The notes beneath the pieces are model-generated. The model searched no databases. It was not told the DNA's origin and was given only the letters and a program-made list of their open reading frames with translations. From contig JAEWKK010000028.1 in the NCBI GenBank assembly GCA_023386045.1, forward strand, positions 1 to 64,000: DNA of 64,000 bases, read 5' to 3'. The DNA is from Bacteroidota bacterium. GTDB lineage: Bacteria; Bacteroidota; Bacteroidia; Chitinophagales; Chitinophagaceae. Made by a program: the position numbers and the translations under genes. Below are positions 16,678-25,790 of the stretch, piece by piece (position 1 is the stretch's first letter; each line of letters starts with the position of its first letter).

Positions 16678-17964
16678 GTGTCACCTTTCCTTTTATATTC
16701 AGACGGTAACGGAAATATTTTCGAAGACAATTCTCTCTATGTAGTAGGGAGAAGTGGCTGGGATGCTTTTCCTGTTCCTTCAGAAGACTGGATCCTGCTT
16801 CCTGAAGGAGGTCAGCTTTATGAATTGCCTGGACGTCGCGGAATTGGAATAGATGTAAAGACTGGTGAGATGAGATTATGTGAAAAGGGTTGGGCGGTTG
16901 CCGCTTTTGTACCGCCGGCTCATACAGGCTTATTCCTGGCTGCCTATGAAACTACACCCGGTGCTCCTACGCTTCCTCTTTTCTGTTATACCGCTGCAGG
17001 ATGGTGGGACAACCAGTTCTATGTTCCTGCGGTACGCATTGAGCAGGATATCCGCCAGGAATGTGCTGGCTTTAATGACCAGCAGGTAAAAAATGGAGTA
17101 AAGGATCTTTTAAAAGCTTACCCTCACAACAGGCTGGTATCTCATCTTGCCAATACCTGCGCCCTCACTTATCATTGTCCTGCTGCCAGGAATTATTTTA
17201 TGGGAAGATGGGAATGTCCCATTCCATCTTCTCCTGCATGTAATGCCAATTGTGTGGGTTGTATTTCTTTCCAGCCAGAAGATGAAGCTATCGTTTCAAC
17301 ACAGGACAGGCTCACATTCAAACCTACGGCAGCGGAGATCGTGGAATATACCGTACCACATCTTGAAACAGCGCCCTATCCTATCGTAAGTTTTGGACAG
17401 GGATGTGAAGGAGAGCCCTTGCTGATGTGGGAAACGATCAGGGAAGCCATCATCGAGATCAGGAAGCATACATCAAAAGGAAGCATCAACATCAATACCA
17501 ACGGTTCAAAACCAAATGCAGTGAAAGCCTTGTGTGAAGCGGGATTGAACAGCATTCGCGTGAGCACTAATTCGGCAAGAAGAGAGATCTACATGCCATA
17601 CTACCGACCCAATAATTATGATTTTGATGATATTGTTGAAAGTCTCAAAGTAGTGGATTCCTTTGGTGGATGGACCTCTATCAATTATTTTGTTTTCCCT
17701 GGAATGACCGATTCGGTTGCTGAATATGAAGCATTACGAAAACTGATTTCTTCTACCAACCTGCGCATGATCCAGTGGCGTAATTTTAATATCGATCCCG
17801 ACTGGTATCTTGGAAAGATTGGTGTTGCGGATGGCGGCGAGATTTTGGGTATCAAACAACTGATGGATCTTCTTAAAGAGGAATTCCCCAATTTAAAATA
17901 CGGCTATTTTAATCCGCCTATGGAACGCATTAAAGGCCAGTACGACATAGATTTTGCACATTGA
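16678..17964 (+). CDS. Radical SAM protein with a long N-terminal extension
   Basis: 428 aa with a GTG start at 16678. The SAM-cluster motif is C188-x3-C192-x2-C195 (CNANCVGC), followed by a GQGCEGEPLL strand typical of radical SAM barrels. About 185 residues precede it, forming an uncharacterised domain. C161, C167 and C180 just upstream could ligate a second cluster. No maturase partner or RiPP precursor is visible. It lies 31 nt after the membrane protein and probably belongs to the ureohydrolase operon. Reaction unknown. Confidence 0.85.
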   Translation: MSPFLLYSDGNGNIFEDNSLYVVGRSGWDAFPVPSEDWILLPEGGQLYELPGRRGIGIDVKTGEMRLCEKGWAVAAFVPPAHTGLFLAAYETTPGAPTLPLFCYTAAGWWDNQFYVPAVRIEQDIRQECAGFNDQQVKNGVKDLLKAYPHNRLVSHLANTCALTYHCPAARNYFMGRWECPIPSSPACNANCVGCISFQPEDEAIVSTQDRLTFKPTAAEIVEYTVPHLETAPYPIVSFGQGCEGEPLLMWETIREAIIEIRKHTSKGSININTNGSKPNAVKALCEAGLNSIRVSTNSARREIYMPYYRPNNYDFDDIVESLKVVDSFGGWTSINYFVFPGMTDSVAEYEALRKLISSTNLRMIQWRNFNIDPDWYLGKIGVADGGEILGIKQLMDLLKEEFPNLKYGYFNPPMERIKGQYDIDFAH

Positions 17965-18021
17965 TTTCACTTCGCGATAAAAAATTTCACCGCAGAACTT
18001 TGAGTTGCCTAAATTTATTTG

Positions 18022-19194
18022 ATGCCACCAAAGCCGCATTTTCTCCTGTTGCCGCTGATTGTGTTTTCACAGTTCGCGGGCACCTCACTCTGGTTCGCGG
18101 TAAATGCTGTTTTAATTCATATTCAACCTGAGAGCGGATCAGGAATAGCAAATAACACTTCCATTGTACAATTCGGCTTTATTGCAGGCACACTTATTTT
18201 TTCCATCCTGAATATTGCTGACAGGTTCCCTGCAGCTAGAGTTTTTTTTATTTCAGCATTACTGGCTTCACTTGCCAACCTGCTGGTGATATTTCTTGGA
18301 ACTGATCTAACCTGGCTTTATGTTTTGCGATTTATTACCGGATTTTTTTTGGCTGGTATCTATCCTGTGGGAATGAAGATCGCAGCCGATCTATTTCCTG
18401 AAAAACTGGGTCATGCACTGGGATACCTGGTAGGTGCTTTAGTATTAGGTACGGCCTTTCCCTTCCTGGTCAAATCAGGATTGCAGGACGTGCACTGGAA
18501 AAAGGTTCTCATCTTTACTTCTGCTCTTGCTTTTAGTGGAGGATTGCTCATGCTATTATTTGCAAAGGCAAAACATTTGACAATAAAGAAAGAGATAAAC
18601 TATAGAGCCGCTTTGCAGGTTTTTAGATCCAGAGCATTCAAAGGTGCTGCTTATGGATATTTTGGCCACATGTGGGAACTCTATGCTTTCTGGGCATTTG
18701 TTCCCATGGTCATAGAATTTTATAACAGGACGAACGCGGTAGAATTACCTGTTGCCATGTTTTCATTCCTGGTGATTGCTGCAGGAACGCTGGGATGCAT
18801 TATTGGAGGATGGTTTTCAAAAAAACACAAAAGCCGTAAAGTGGCATTTATCGCATTGTTGATCTCGGGTGGTTGTTGTTTGATTGCACCCTTTTTATTT
18901 TATTTCCCTCCGGTGTTATTTCTGTTCTTTCTTTTTATTTGGGGAATTACTGTTGTAACAGATTCACCACAATTTTCAACCCTGGTAGCTCAGGCCGCAA
19001 CTTCGGAAAATAAAGGAACTGCTTTAACCATAGTTACCAGTATTGGATTTACCATTACAATTATCAGTATTCAATTACTGAAGCTGGCCACAAGCCAGCT
19101 GCAACAGTATGGTTTTTTGATACTTCTACCAGGGCCTGTATTAGGTCTGATCGCAATGAAAAAATACCTGCCCCGGAAAGGGGCAGGCAGATAA
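18022..19194 (+). CDS. MFS transporter
   Basis: 390 aa from ATG 18022 with about twelve TM helices in two halves. The FAGTSLWFAVNAVL first helix and the PVGMKIAADLFP / GYLVGALVLGTAFPF region are typical of MFS members related to nitrate/nitrite- or NarK-like porters, but the substrate is not predictable. It closes the forward run begun by the ureohydrolase. A minus-strand terminator hairpin for the convergent gene is embedded in its last codons. Confidence 0.85.
   Translation: MPPKPHFLLLPLIVFSQFAGTSLWFAVNAVLIHIQPESGSGIANNTSIVQFGFIAGTLIFSILNIADRFPAARVFFISALLASLANLLVIFLGTDLTWLYVLRFITGFFLAGIYPVGMKIAADLFPEKLGHALGYLVGALVLGTAFPFLVKSGLQDVHWKKVLIFTSALAFSGGLLMLLFAKAKHLTIKKEINYRAALQVFRSRAFKGAAYGYFGHMWELYAFWAFVPMVIEFYNRTNAVELPVAMFSFLVIAAGTLGCIIGGWFSKKHKSRKVAFIALLISGGCCLIAPFLFYFPPVLFLFFLFIWGITVVTDSPQFSTLVAQAATSENKGTALTIVTSIGFTITIISIQLLKLATSQLQQYGFLILLPGPVLGLIAMKKYLPRKGAGR
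19162..19187 (-). terminator. Terminator of the CHRD lipoprotein gene, inside the MFS coding end
   Basis: 8-bp stem CCTGCCCC/GGGGCAGG (19167-19187) with a 5-nt loop. The minus-strand transcript continues into a T-rich tract. It occupies the final codons of the convergent MFS gene. Confidence 0.75.
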
Positions 19195-19195
19195 T

Positions 19196-19654
19196 TTATT
19201 TCGCCGCACTTACCTGTCCTCTGATCTCACCACCGGTGTAGTTTGCAGTATGCACGTTTACATACCACATACCATTTAAAAGATCCTGTTCTTCTGTATC
19301 TGTTAGGGTTTTCACACCAGTAGCGCCATTTCCTACGATCACGAAACTAACTACCGGAGATGCAGTAGTGGTAGTGCTGGCCGGACCATGGAAATGTGCA
19401 GCAGTTGCTGTTCCGGTCAGGCCATTCCATGTTGCAGAATAAGTGAGCACATTATCATCAGCATCATAAGTTCCGGTAAGAGTTCCAGTACCAGTGGAAG
19501 TATTGGATGGAACTTCTTTTGATCCGTTCATAGTAGCTGAAATCGTGTAAGTGTTGTTATTGTTCTCTTCATCCTTGTCACAGGAAGTTAAAGAGCCAAG
19601 GGTACAAATTGCCAGCGCAGTCGCAGGCAGGAAAGACAAAGTTTTCAATTTCAT
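19196..19654 (-). CDS. CHRD-domain lipoprotein
   Basis: 152 aa. SPII signal with lipobox LTSC (Cys25), then an acidic/Asn linker and a CHRD domain (ATMNGSKEVP, AAHFHGPAS, WYVNVHTANYTGGEIRGQV). CHRD domains are beta folds named from chordin; in bacteria they occur on surface lipoproteins of unknown ligand. Convergent with the MFS gene, 1 nt apart. Confidence 0.88.
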   Translation of the reverse strand: MKLKTLSFLPATALAICTLGSLTSCDKDEENNNNTYTISATMNGSKEVPSNTSTGTGTLTGTYDADDNVLTYSATWNGLTGTATAAHFHGPASTTTTASPVVSFVIVGNGATGVKTLTDTEEQDLLNGMWYVNVHTANYTGGEIRGQVSAAK

Positions 19655-20090
19655 AATCTGGTGTTTTTATCGTGATGAAATATCTCAAAAAACAATGCCA
19701 GCAGTTAATGATGAAGATGCCATCCTCTTGCTAACAAATAACTTGCATTGATTTATGATGTAGATACGGAGGATGGATAAAATGGTTGATGCATGCAGCC
19801 AGGAATAAATGACAAGGTAGAGTTGGCTGACCGGAGCTCTTTCTTCACTGCATCATAAATAGAGGTGCAGGAATTATTGAACACATTGCGCTGAGAGACC
19901 AGTTGCATTGGTTCTTTGTGAACGAAGAAAACCTATTCCCTAATCGTTCATCAAAATTCAAATTTGCCTTTAGAAATTAAAAAATGACTTGTTATGCAGG
20001 CTGCAAATTGTTAAAAGATCATTTTGAATTGCAATTCGTATGCAATTTGGCTAACTTTTGCCTCGTTTACCCTTCAAAGCCAACAACTTT
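19655..20090. other. Intergenic region upstream of the TonB-like gene
   Basis: About 435 nt without a supported gene on either strand. It contains a perfect 12-nt palindrome GAATTGCAATTC (20026-20037) flanked by further TGCAAATTG/ATGCAATTTGG words, possibly an operator, and AT-rich sequence leading to a -7 box at 20091. Confidence 0.45.
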
Positions 20091-20098
20091 TATATTTG
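20091..20098 (+). promoter_or_regulatory. -7 box (TATATTTG) for the TonB-like gene
   Basis: Exact TAnnTTTG. An ATG at 20100 would lie at or before the expected transcription start, which favours ATG 20118 as the true start. Confidence 0.5.
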
Positions 20099-20117
20099 TA
20101 TGAACAACGTGATCTCC

Positions 20118-20951
20118 ATGTCCGCCGAATTTGAAAGACAAAAGAACGCCAGGGCGCTCCTGCTGACTACGCTTATATCCGCTGCCATCCTACTTATTGT
20201 CTGGATGGTAAAATGGTCCATACCAGTTAAAGAAGTTCCTGTTGAAGCTGAAATTGTTGAGATTTTACTTCCCGACGAACCACCGCTGGATGATGTGAAC
20301 CTGGGTAATAATGATGTGGGCTCAGGAAATGTTCAGCCTATTGTAACCGGATCACCCAGCTCCGAGCCAGTGGCACAGGAGATAGCCAGTTCCCGCGGCG
20401 CTACCGTTCAGCAGGCAACCAAAGATGTGGAAACAGACGATAATGATAATGGTCCTCACATCAACAAGCCAGTAATAAAATCCACCTCAAAAGAAATCAA
20501 TAATAATACTACTGATCAATCTGTAAAAGCTCCACAGCCCCAGTTAAAAAGAGGCGCACAAATGACCAGTGCCAGGGGAAGCGGTAATGGCGGCAATACT
20601 GATATGCCGGGTTATAATCGTCCTGGTTCACAAGGTCCTGGTGATGGTCCTGGCGATAAAGGTGTTCAGAATGGAAATCCAAATGGCACCAAATATATTG
20701 GTGTCAGGATCGTTTCCATTCCTAACCAAAGCTTCGAAGATGATTTTAAGGAAGGTGGCAAGATCAACCTGGATATAGTTGTTGATGGCAATGGAAAACT
20801 GGTATCTGCTAATTACAGGCAGGGCGGTTCTTCTCTCCCCAAGTCCAGTCAACAATACAGCATTGCATTACAACGCGCCAGGGAACTTATTTATCCAAAA
20901 CAAGAAGGAGGATTCAAGCAAACCCTTACTTTTAATTTCACGGTCAAATAG
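20118..20951 (+). CDS. TonB/TolA-like energy-transducer protein
   Basis: 277 aa from ATG 20118. Short cytoplasmic N-terminus, one TM helix (residues about 13-30), then a long Pro/Gly/Asn/Asp-rich periplasm-spanning linker to about residue 190 and a compact C-terminal domain ending in LTFNFTVK. This layout fits a TonB-family transducer linking inner-membrane ExbBD motors to the outer membrane. No exbB or exbD is adjacent. It is followed 20 nt later by folC, a likely operon. Confidence 0.72.
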   Translation: MSAEFERQKNARALLLTTLISAAILLIVWMVKWSIPVKEVPVEAEIVEILLPDEPPLDDVNLGNNDVGSGNVQPIVTGSPSSEPVAQEIASSRGATVQQATKDVETDDNDNGPHINKPVIKSTSKEINNNTTDQSVKAPQPQLKRGAQMTSARGSGNGGNTDMPGYNRPGSQGPGDGPGDKGVQNGNPNGTKYIGVRIVSIPNQSFEDDFKEGGKINLDIVVDGNGKLVSANYRQGGSSLPKSSQQYSIALQRARELIYPKQEGGFKQTLTFNFTVK

Positions 20952-20971
20952 TAGCAACGATATTTGCTGCT

Positions 20972-22276
20972 GTGAATTACCAGCAGACAATAGACTATTT
21001 ATATAATACACTGCCCATGTTTAGCCGCATGGGCAGTGCTGCGTTTAAAAAAGACCTCACCAATATACAGTTGCTTTGTGCCAGGCTTGGAAACCCCCAT
21101 CACCAGCTGAAAACCATCCATGTAGCTGGAACCAATGGAAAAGGATCTGTCAGCCATATGCTGGCAGCCATTTTACAAACAGCAGGTTATAAAACCGGTT
21201 TGTATACTTCTCCCCACCTCTACGACTTCCGGGAAAGGATTAAAGTAAATGGCGAGATGGCTGATCAGAACTTTGTCGTCACATTTGTAGAGAGAATCCG
21301 TCCTTTGATTGAAGAGATCCAGCCTTCATTTTTTGAGATCACGGTGGTAATGGCTTTTGAATATTTTCTTCAGCAAAAAACAGATATCGCCATCATAGAA
21401 GTTGGACTTGGCGGAAGACTGGATAGCACCAATATTATTCAACCCGAATTGTCCATCATCACCAATATAGGTTGGGATCATATGAACATGCTGGGAGACT
21501 CCCTGGAATCCATCGCAAAAGAAAAAGCTGGAATCATCAAGGAAGAAATTCCTGTGGTAATTGGTGAAAAGAATGATGAAACATCATCTGTTTTTACTAA
21601 CGCTGCTCTTCAAAAAAATGCTCCACTTTATTTCGCTGAAGAACATTACGTACCGGTGAATTATTCATGGACCACAAAAGAGTTAGAACTTGAAATCATG
21701 CAACTGGAAGAAGAAAGGACCATGAAGTTTGAACTTGACCTTCCGGGAATCTACCAGCTGAAAAATATTTGTACGGTTCTGCAGGCTGTGGATGTATTGA
21801 ATGAATCTGGACACTATAGTTTCATTGATCATCAAACAATAAAAAATGCTTTAAGATCTGTTAAGCAACTTACAGGACTGCATGGCAGATGGGAAGTGAT
21901 TCAAACCAGTCCATTGGTGATCCTTGAAGTGGCACACAATAAAAACGGTGTAGCAGAAATGTTGCGCCACCTGGATCAGATGGAATACGATCAATTGCAC
22001 CTGGTAATTGGTATGGTTAAAGACAAGGATGTTGGAAACGTTTTACAAATGTTACCCTCTACTGCGCGGTATTATTTTACACAGGCACATATTCCCAGAG
22101 CGATGGACGCCACAACACTTCAATCCCTGGGAAGTAATTACTCTTTGGAAGGATCAACATTTAAAGATGTGAACCTGGCACTGGAAAATGCAATTGCCAA
22201 TGCCGGAAGGGATGACGTGATCATTGTTTGTGGCAGTATCTTCCTTGTAGCAGAAGTGCATCGCCCGGAAAACTAA
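20972..22276 (+). CDS. folC: Folylpolyglutamate / dihydrofolate synthase FolC
   Basis: 434 aa with GTG start at 20972. The Mur-ligase-like P-loop GTNGKGS is at 53-59, and TSPHLYDFRERI, GLGGRLDSTN and LEVAHNKNG motifs are present. It ligates glutamate to dihydropteroate and to folates with ATP in the cytoplasm. The order of a TonB-like gene then folC suggests they are co-transcribed. Confidence 0.96.
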   Translation: MNYQQTIDYLYNTLPMFSRMGSAAFKKDLTNIQLLCARLGNPHHQLKTIHVAGTNGKGSVSHMLAAILQTAGYKTGLYTSPHLYDFRERIKVNGEMADQNFVVTFVERIRPLIEEIQPSFFEITVVMAFEYFLQQKTDIAIIEVGLGGRLDSTNIIQPELSIITNIGWDHMNMLGDSLESIAKEKAGIIKEEIPVVIGEKNDETSSVFTNAALQKNAPLYFAEEHYVPVNYSWTTKELELEIMQLEEERTMKFELDLPGIYQLKNICTVLQAVDVLNESGHYSFIDHQTIKNALRSVKQLTGLHGRWEVIQTSPLVILEVAHNKNGVAEMLRHLDQMEYDQLHLVIGMVKDKDVGNVLQMLPSTARYYFTQAHIPRAMDATTLQSLGSNYSLEGSTFKDVNLALENAIANAGRDDVIIVCGSIFLVAEVHRPEN

Positions 22277-22292
22277 ATAGTAATGGATTGAA

Positions 22293-22838
22293 TTAGTATT
22301 GCAACAGTCCTAATTTTTCTAGTGCATAGAATATGCAGGTGGTATGAAGGGATTGCACGATCCTGTTTTCCCTGAGCAATTTCTTGACTTCATCTATGGA
22401 ACAGATCAGCACTTCTACATCCTCTGTATCATCCAGTTTTTGTTCAGCAACTTTCTTACCTCCTTTAGCAATAAACATGTGCATGTAATTATTGCTGGTG
22501 GCAGGATTGGGTGCTACCTTTCCTATCTCTTCTATGAGTTCAAATTCATAACCTGTTTCCTCTTTCAATTCCCTTGCAATGGCAGCAGTAGCAGTTTCTC
22601 CCTGATCAATCACTCCACCGGGTAATTCCATACTCATCTCACCCAGACCATGCCTGTATTGCTTCACCATGATCACCTGGTTGTCTTCGGTGAGTGCAAA
22701 GGCCGTAGCCCAGTCGGGATATTCAAGGATATAATAGGCCGAATGTTTATTACCATTAGGCAGTTCACAAATATCCTTTCTTACCGTAAACCATGGTTCT
22801 GAAAACAAACGCTGCGATTCAATCACTTTCCATTTCAT
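22293..22838 (-). CDS. Nudix hydrolase (ADP-ribose pyrophosphatase-like)
   Basis: 181 aa from the MKWKVIES start; a longer open frame overlaps the upstream gene and is unlikely. A full Nudix box runs from GGVIDQGET to RELKEETG. The preceding WATAFALTEDNQVIMVKQYRHG strand pattern is typical of ADP-sugar pyrophosphatases. Last gene of a minus-strand cluster, 11 nt after the YfiT gene. Confidence 0.9.
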   Translation of the reverse strand: MKWKVIESQRLFSEPWFTVRKDICELPNGNKHSAYYILEYPDWATAFALTEDNQVIMVKQYRHGLGEMSMELPGGVIDQGETATAAIARELKEETGYEFELIEEIGKVAPNPATSNNYMHMFIAKGGKKVAEQKLDDTEDVEVLICSIDEVKKLLRENRIVQSLHTTCIFYALEKLGLLQY

Positions 22839-22849
22839 GCAGTATATTT

Positions 22850-23377
22850 TTACCAGTTCATCCTTTCCCTCAGCATTGTAATATGTGCAGTATGATGCCT
22901 TCCATGCCAGGAATAGATTCCAAGTAACTCCCAAAGGCTCATCGTCTTATTATGTGCAGGATGAAACAGTGTCTTCTTCCAATCCTGATCAGAAAATGTT
23001 CTCAAAAATTCATACCATCTCTGGTGCAAAGAATAGAGCAGTGTCAGTGAAATATTCACCGGTAATACTTGAACATCGTTCAGTAATGCCCAGGCAGTTT
23101 CTTCATAAGTTTTTATAGAAGGATTATCTTCAGTATAACCCAGCTTGAATCTTATATAGGCATTCATATGACTGTCGGCCACATGATGCACCACCTGGTG
23201 AACGGTCCATCCGCCCTCTCTGTAAGGAGTATGCATTTGCTGCTCATTCAGGTTGGTAATTGCAGCTTCAAGAGCATTGGGCAGGAACTGAATATCACTC
23301 AGCCATTCATCTCTTAAGTCTTCTGAAAATTCCTGGGGAATATATCGCCCGATGGGATACCTGAGATCTTCTGACAT
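22850..23377 (-). CDS. YfiT-type DinB-superfamily protein (putative bacillithiol transferase)
   Basis: 175 aa from MSEDLRYPIG. A four-helix DinB fold with the metal triad from VVHHVADSH and WHGRHHTAH. The PIGRYIP N-terminus and GGWTVHQVVHH signature are those of YfiT/BstA, which conjugate bacillithiol to electrophiles in Firmicutes. The presence of bshB1 at 10129 supports this reading; activity is inferred. Confidence 0.87.
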   Translation of the reverse strand: MSEDLRYPIGRYIPQEFSEDLRDEWLSDIQFLPNALEAAITNLNEQQMHTPYREGGWTVHQVVHHVADSHMNAYIRFKLGYTEDNPSIKTYEETAWALLNDVQVLPVNISLTLLYSLHQRWYEFLRTFSDQDWKKTLFHPAHNKTMSLWELLGIYSWHGRHHTAHITMLRERMNW

Positions 23378-23397
23378 GATGATGGAATAAAAATGAA

Positions 23398-23835
23398 TCA
23401 ACCAACTATTTCAAGTAATTCAATTTCGAATTGAAGAGTAGCTCCACCAGGAATATCACCACCTGCGCCTCTGTCGCCATAGGCCAGGTCGGAAGGAATC
23501 CACAATCTCCAGATGCTTCCAACAGTCATCATGGGAATAGCTACCTGCCATCCTCGAATCAAGGCATTGAGAGGTGCTGTGAAAGGTTGGTTGCGCCTGT
23601 AGGAACTGTCAAATTCTTTTCCATTTAAAAGGCTTCCTTTATAATGTGCCTTGATCTTGCTGTTGGCTGAAGGCTTCTCCCCTGTTCCTTCTTTTACTAC
23701 CAGGTATTGCATGCCGCCTGGTAATTCCTGCACCCCGGGCTGATTTTTATTTGCCTGTAGGAAATCGATGCCTTTTTGTTTTTCTTCGTTCAGCTTATTA
23801 TTCATGAACATTTTAAGTTTATCCTGTATTGACAT
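23398..23835 (-). CDS. FKBP-type peptidyl-prolyl isomerase
   Basis: 145 aa. An N-terminal helical segment (residues 1-35) resembling FkpA/Mip dimerisation regions precedes a complete FKBP domain (GTGEKPSANSKIKAHYKGSL, GKEFDSSY, IPSDLAYGDRGAGG). No signal peptide, so probably cytoplasmic. Starts 2 nt after the ABC ATPase gene ends, translationally coupled. Confidence 0.92.
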   Translation of the reverse strand: MSIQDKLKMFMNNKLNEEKQKGIDFLQANKNQPGVQELPGGMQYLVVKEGTGEKPSANSKIKAHYKGSLLNGKEFDSSYRRNQPFTAPLNALIRGWQVAIPMMTVGSIWRLWIPSDLAYGDRGAGGDIPGGATLQFEIELLEIVG

Positions 23836-23837
23836 AA

Positions 23838-24599
23838 TTATGCTTCTCTTAATGAATGACCGGTAAGGTTGATGAATACATCTTCCAGGTTAGCATGCTT
23901 CATTTCTTTGGGCCGCTCAAAACCTGTGGCCACCAGGTCATCAATCAACTGATCCGGACTGGCCATTGCAATGATCCTCCCTGAATCCACGATAGCCACA
24001 CGATCGCAGAGATATTCCGCTTCATCCATATAATGCGTGGTAATGATAACAGTTGTACCTCCCGACTGGATTTTCTTAACCAGGTCCCAAAGATTTCTTC
24101 TTGCCTGTGGATCAAGACCTGTGGTGGGTTCATCCAGGAATATGATCTTGGGGTCATTGATCAATGTAGTTGCAATGGAAAACCTTTGTTTCTGGCCACC
24201 ACTCAACTCTTTCACTTTTGATTTTGCCTTATCACGCAAATTCACAAGATCAAGCAGTTCCATGGGATCCACTTTTCGATTGTACAAACCTGCAAAAAGA
24301 TGAATCAACTGAATTAAATTCAATCCCGGGTAAAAACCACTGGTCTGCAACTGAACCCCAATAATTTTTTTGATCTCATTTGGTTGCTTATCCAAATCAA
24401 AACCATCAACTATTATTGTTCCACTGGTTTTTTCTCTTAGTGTTTCAATGATTTCCAGGGTGGTGGATTTGCCTGCACCATTAGGTCCAAGCAGTCCAAA
24501 GATCTCTCCTTCATAAACCTGGAAACTGATGCCTTTTACAGCTTCAAAATCACCATAGCGTTTTACTAGTCCCTCAACAGATATGATCGTATTGTTCAA
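23838..24599 (-). CDS. ABC transporter ATP-binding protein
   Basis: 253 aa. Walker A GPNGAGKST (38-46), signature LSGGQKQRF, Walker B IIFLDEPTTGLD and H-loop TTHYMDEAE are intact. It resembles the ATPases of ABC-2-type exporters (DrrA/CcmA-like). No permease gene is adjacent, so its partner lies elsewhere. 15 nt downstream of fbp on the same strand. Confidence 0.93.
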   Translation of the reverse strand: MNNTIISVEGLVKRYGDFEAVKGISFQVYEGEIFGLLGPNGAGKSTTLEIIETLREKTSGTIIVDGFDLDKQPNEIKKIIGVQLQTSGFYPGLNLIQLIHLFAGLYNRKVDPMELLDLVNLRDKAKSKVKELSGGQKQRFSIATTLINDPKIIFLDEPTTGLDPQARRNLWDLVKKIQSGGTTVIITTHYMDEAEYLCDRVAIVDSGRIIAMASPDQLIDDLVATGFERPKEMKHANLEDVFINLTGHSLREA

Positions 24600-24614
24600 A
24601 ATTTCTAAAGAGTT

Positions 24615-25646
24615 TTATTTTACCGTTTCCAGTTTTTCATCCAGGCAGGCTTCAAGTTCTTCCATCATTTTTTTGCTCCCGATGAATAATGGAGTTCGCT
24701 GGTGCAATTCAGTAGGCAGGATGTCGAGGATCCTGTCTTTCCCATTGGTGGCCTTTCCTCCTGCCACTTCAGTGATGAATGCAAATGGATTGCACTCATA
24801 CAGGAGACGTAACTTGCCTTTTGGCTTATCGGTGGTGCCAGGATACATAAAAATGCCACCCTTGATCAGGTTGCGATGCACATCGGCTACCATGCTTCCA
24901 ATATATCGTTGTGAATAAGGTCCGCCATTTTCCTTGGTCTTGTGCTGGCAATCTGTAATGTATTTTTTCACACCATCAGTGTACTGGAAATAATTGCCAT
25001 GATTCACCGAATAGATCTTTCCTTTTTCAGGGCATTTGATATCAGGATGGCTTAGGCAGAATTCACCAATAGATGGATCAAGTGTAAAGCCATTCACCCC
25101 TCTCCTGGTGGCATACACCAGCATAGTGGAAGAACCGTAAACTATATAACCAGCTGCTACCTGGTTTTTTCCTTTCTGCAAAAAATCTTCTCTTGTTACA
25201 GGCGTTCCTCTTTCCGATACACGACGGTAAATACTGAATATGGTTCCTATGGATACATTCACATCAATATTGCCACTTCCGTCAAGCGGATCGAATAAAC
25301 ATACATATTTGGAATTGCGGCTTACTTCATCATCAAAACCAACAAAATCATCCAGCTCTTCAGATGCGATTCCCGCACAGCTGATCCCATGACCCAGCAC
25401 ACCCATGAATTGATTGTTGGCAAATACATCCAGCTTTTTTACATCTTCTCCCTGAACATTAATGGTTCCTTCATCTCCCAAAATATCCACCAGCCCTGCC
25501 TTGTTCACTTCCACATTTACCCGCTTTGCAGCTAAACCAATATCGCGTAACAGGCTGCTCAACTCTCCTGTTGCCTGCGGGAACTGTCTTAATTGCTGAA
25601 TTGTAAACTCATCCAGCGTCAGGATCTGTCTGTTAATAGCACTCAT
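24615..25646 (-). CDS. fbp: Class I fructose-1,6-bisphosphatase
   Basis: 343 aa. The metal-binding motif LFDPLDGSGNID (118-128) and the YIGSMVADVHR and GGIFMYPGT substrate motifs are present. It hydrolyses fructose 1,6-bisphosphate to fructose 6-phosphate in gluconeogenesis. First gene of fbp-ABC-FKBP-YfiT-Nudix, with a -7 box 23 nt upstream. Confidence 0.97.
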   Translation of the reverse strand: MSAINRQILTLDEFTIQQLRQFPQATGELSSLLRDIGLAAKRVNVEVNKAGLVDILGDEGTINVQGEDVKKLDVFANNQFMGVLGHGISCAGIASEELDDFVGFDDEVSRNSKYVCLFDPLDGSGNIDVNVSIGTIFSIYRRVSERGTPVTREDFLQKGKNQVAAGYIVYGSSTMLVYATRRGVNGFTLDPSIGEFCLSHPDIKCPEKGKIYSVNHGNYFQYTDGVKKYITDCQHKTKENGGPYSQRYIGSMVADVHRNLIKGGIFMYPGTTDKPKGKLRLLYECNPFAFITEVAGGKATNGKDRILDILPTELHQRTPLFIGSKKMMEELEACLDEKLETVK

Positions 25647-25669
25647 GCAATCGTCTTTTTTAGTTTCAA

Positions 25670-25677
25670 CAAATGTA
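25670..25677 (-). promoter_or_regulatory. -7 box (TACATTTG) for the fbp cluster
   Basis: Exact TAnnTTTG on the minus strand, 23 nt before the fbp ATG. Confidence 0.55.
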
Positions 25678-25744
25678 AGGCAAACAGGCTTAAGGCCGGT
25701 TCGACTCCAGCTTTCATGTCATCATAATTCTCAACTAAAAGAAT

Positions 25745-25773
25745 AAAAAAAAGCCTCCTGCAATGAGGAGGCT
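25745..25773 (-). terminator. Terminator of the secreted esterase gene
   Basis: 8-bp stem AGCCTCCT/AGGAGGCT with a 6-nt loop, followed on the minus strand by eight T residues. It lies 17 nt past the esterase stop. Confidence 0.88.
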
Positions 25774-25790
25774 ATGGATAATCGAACAGC

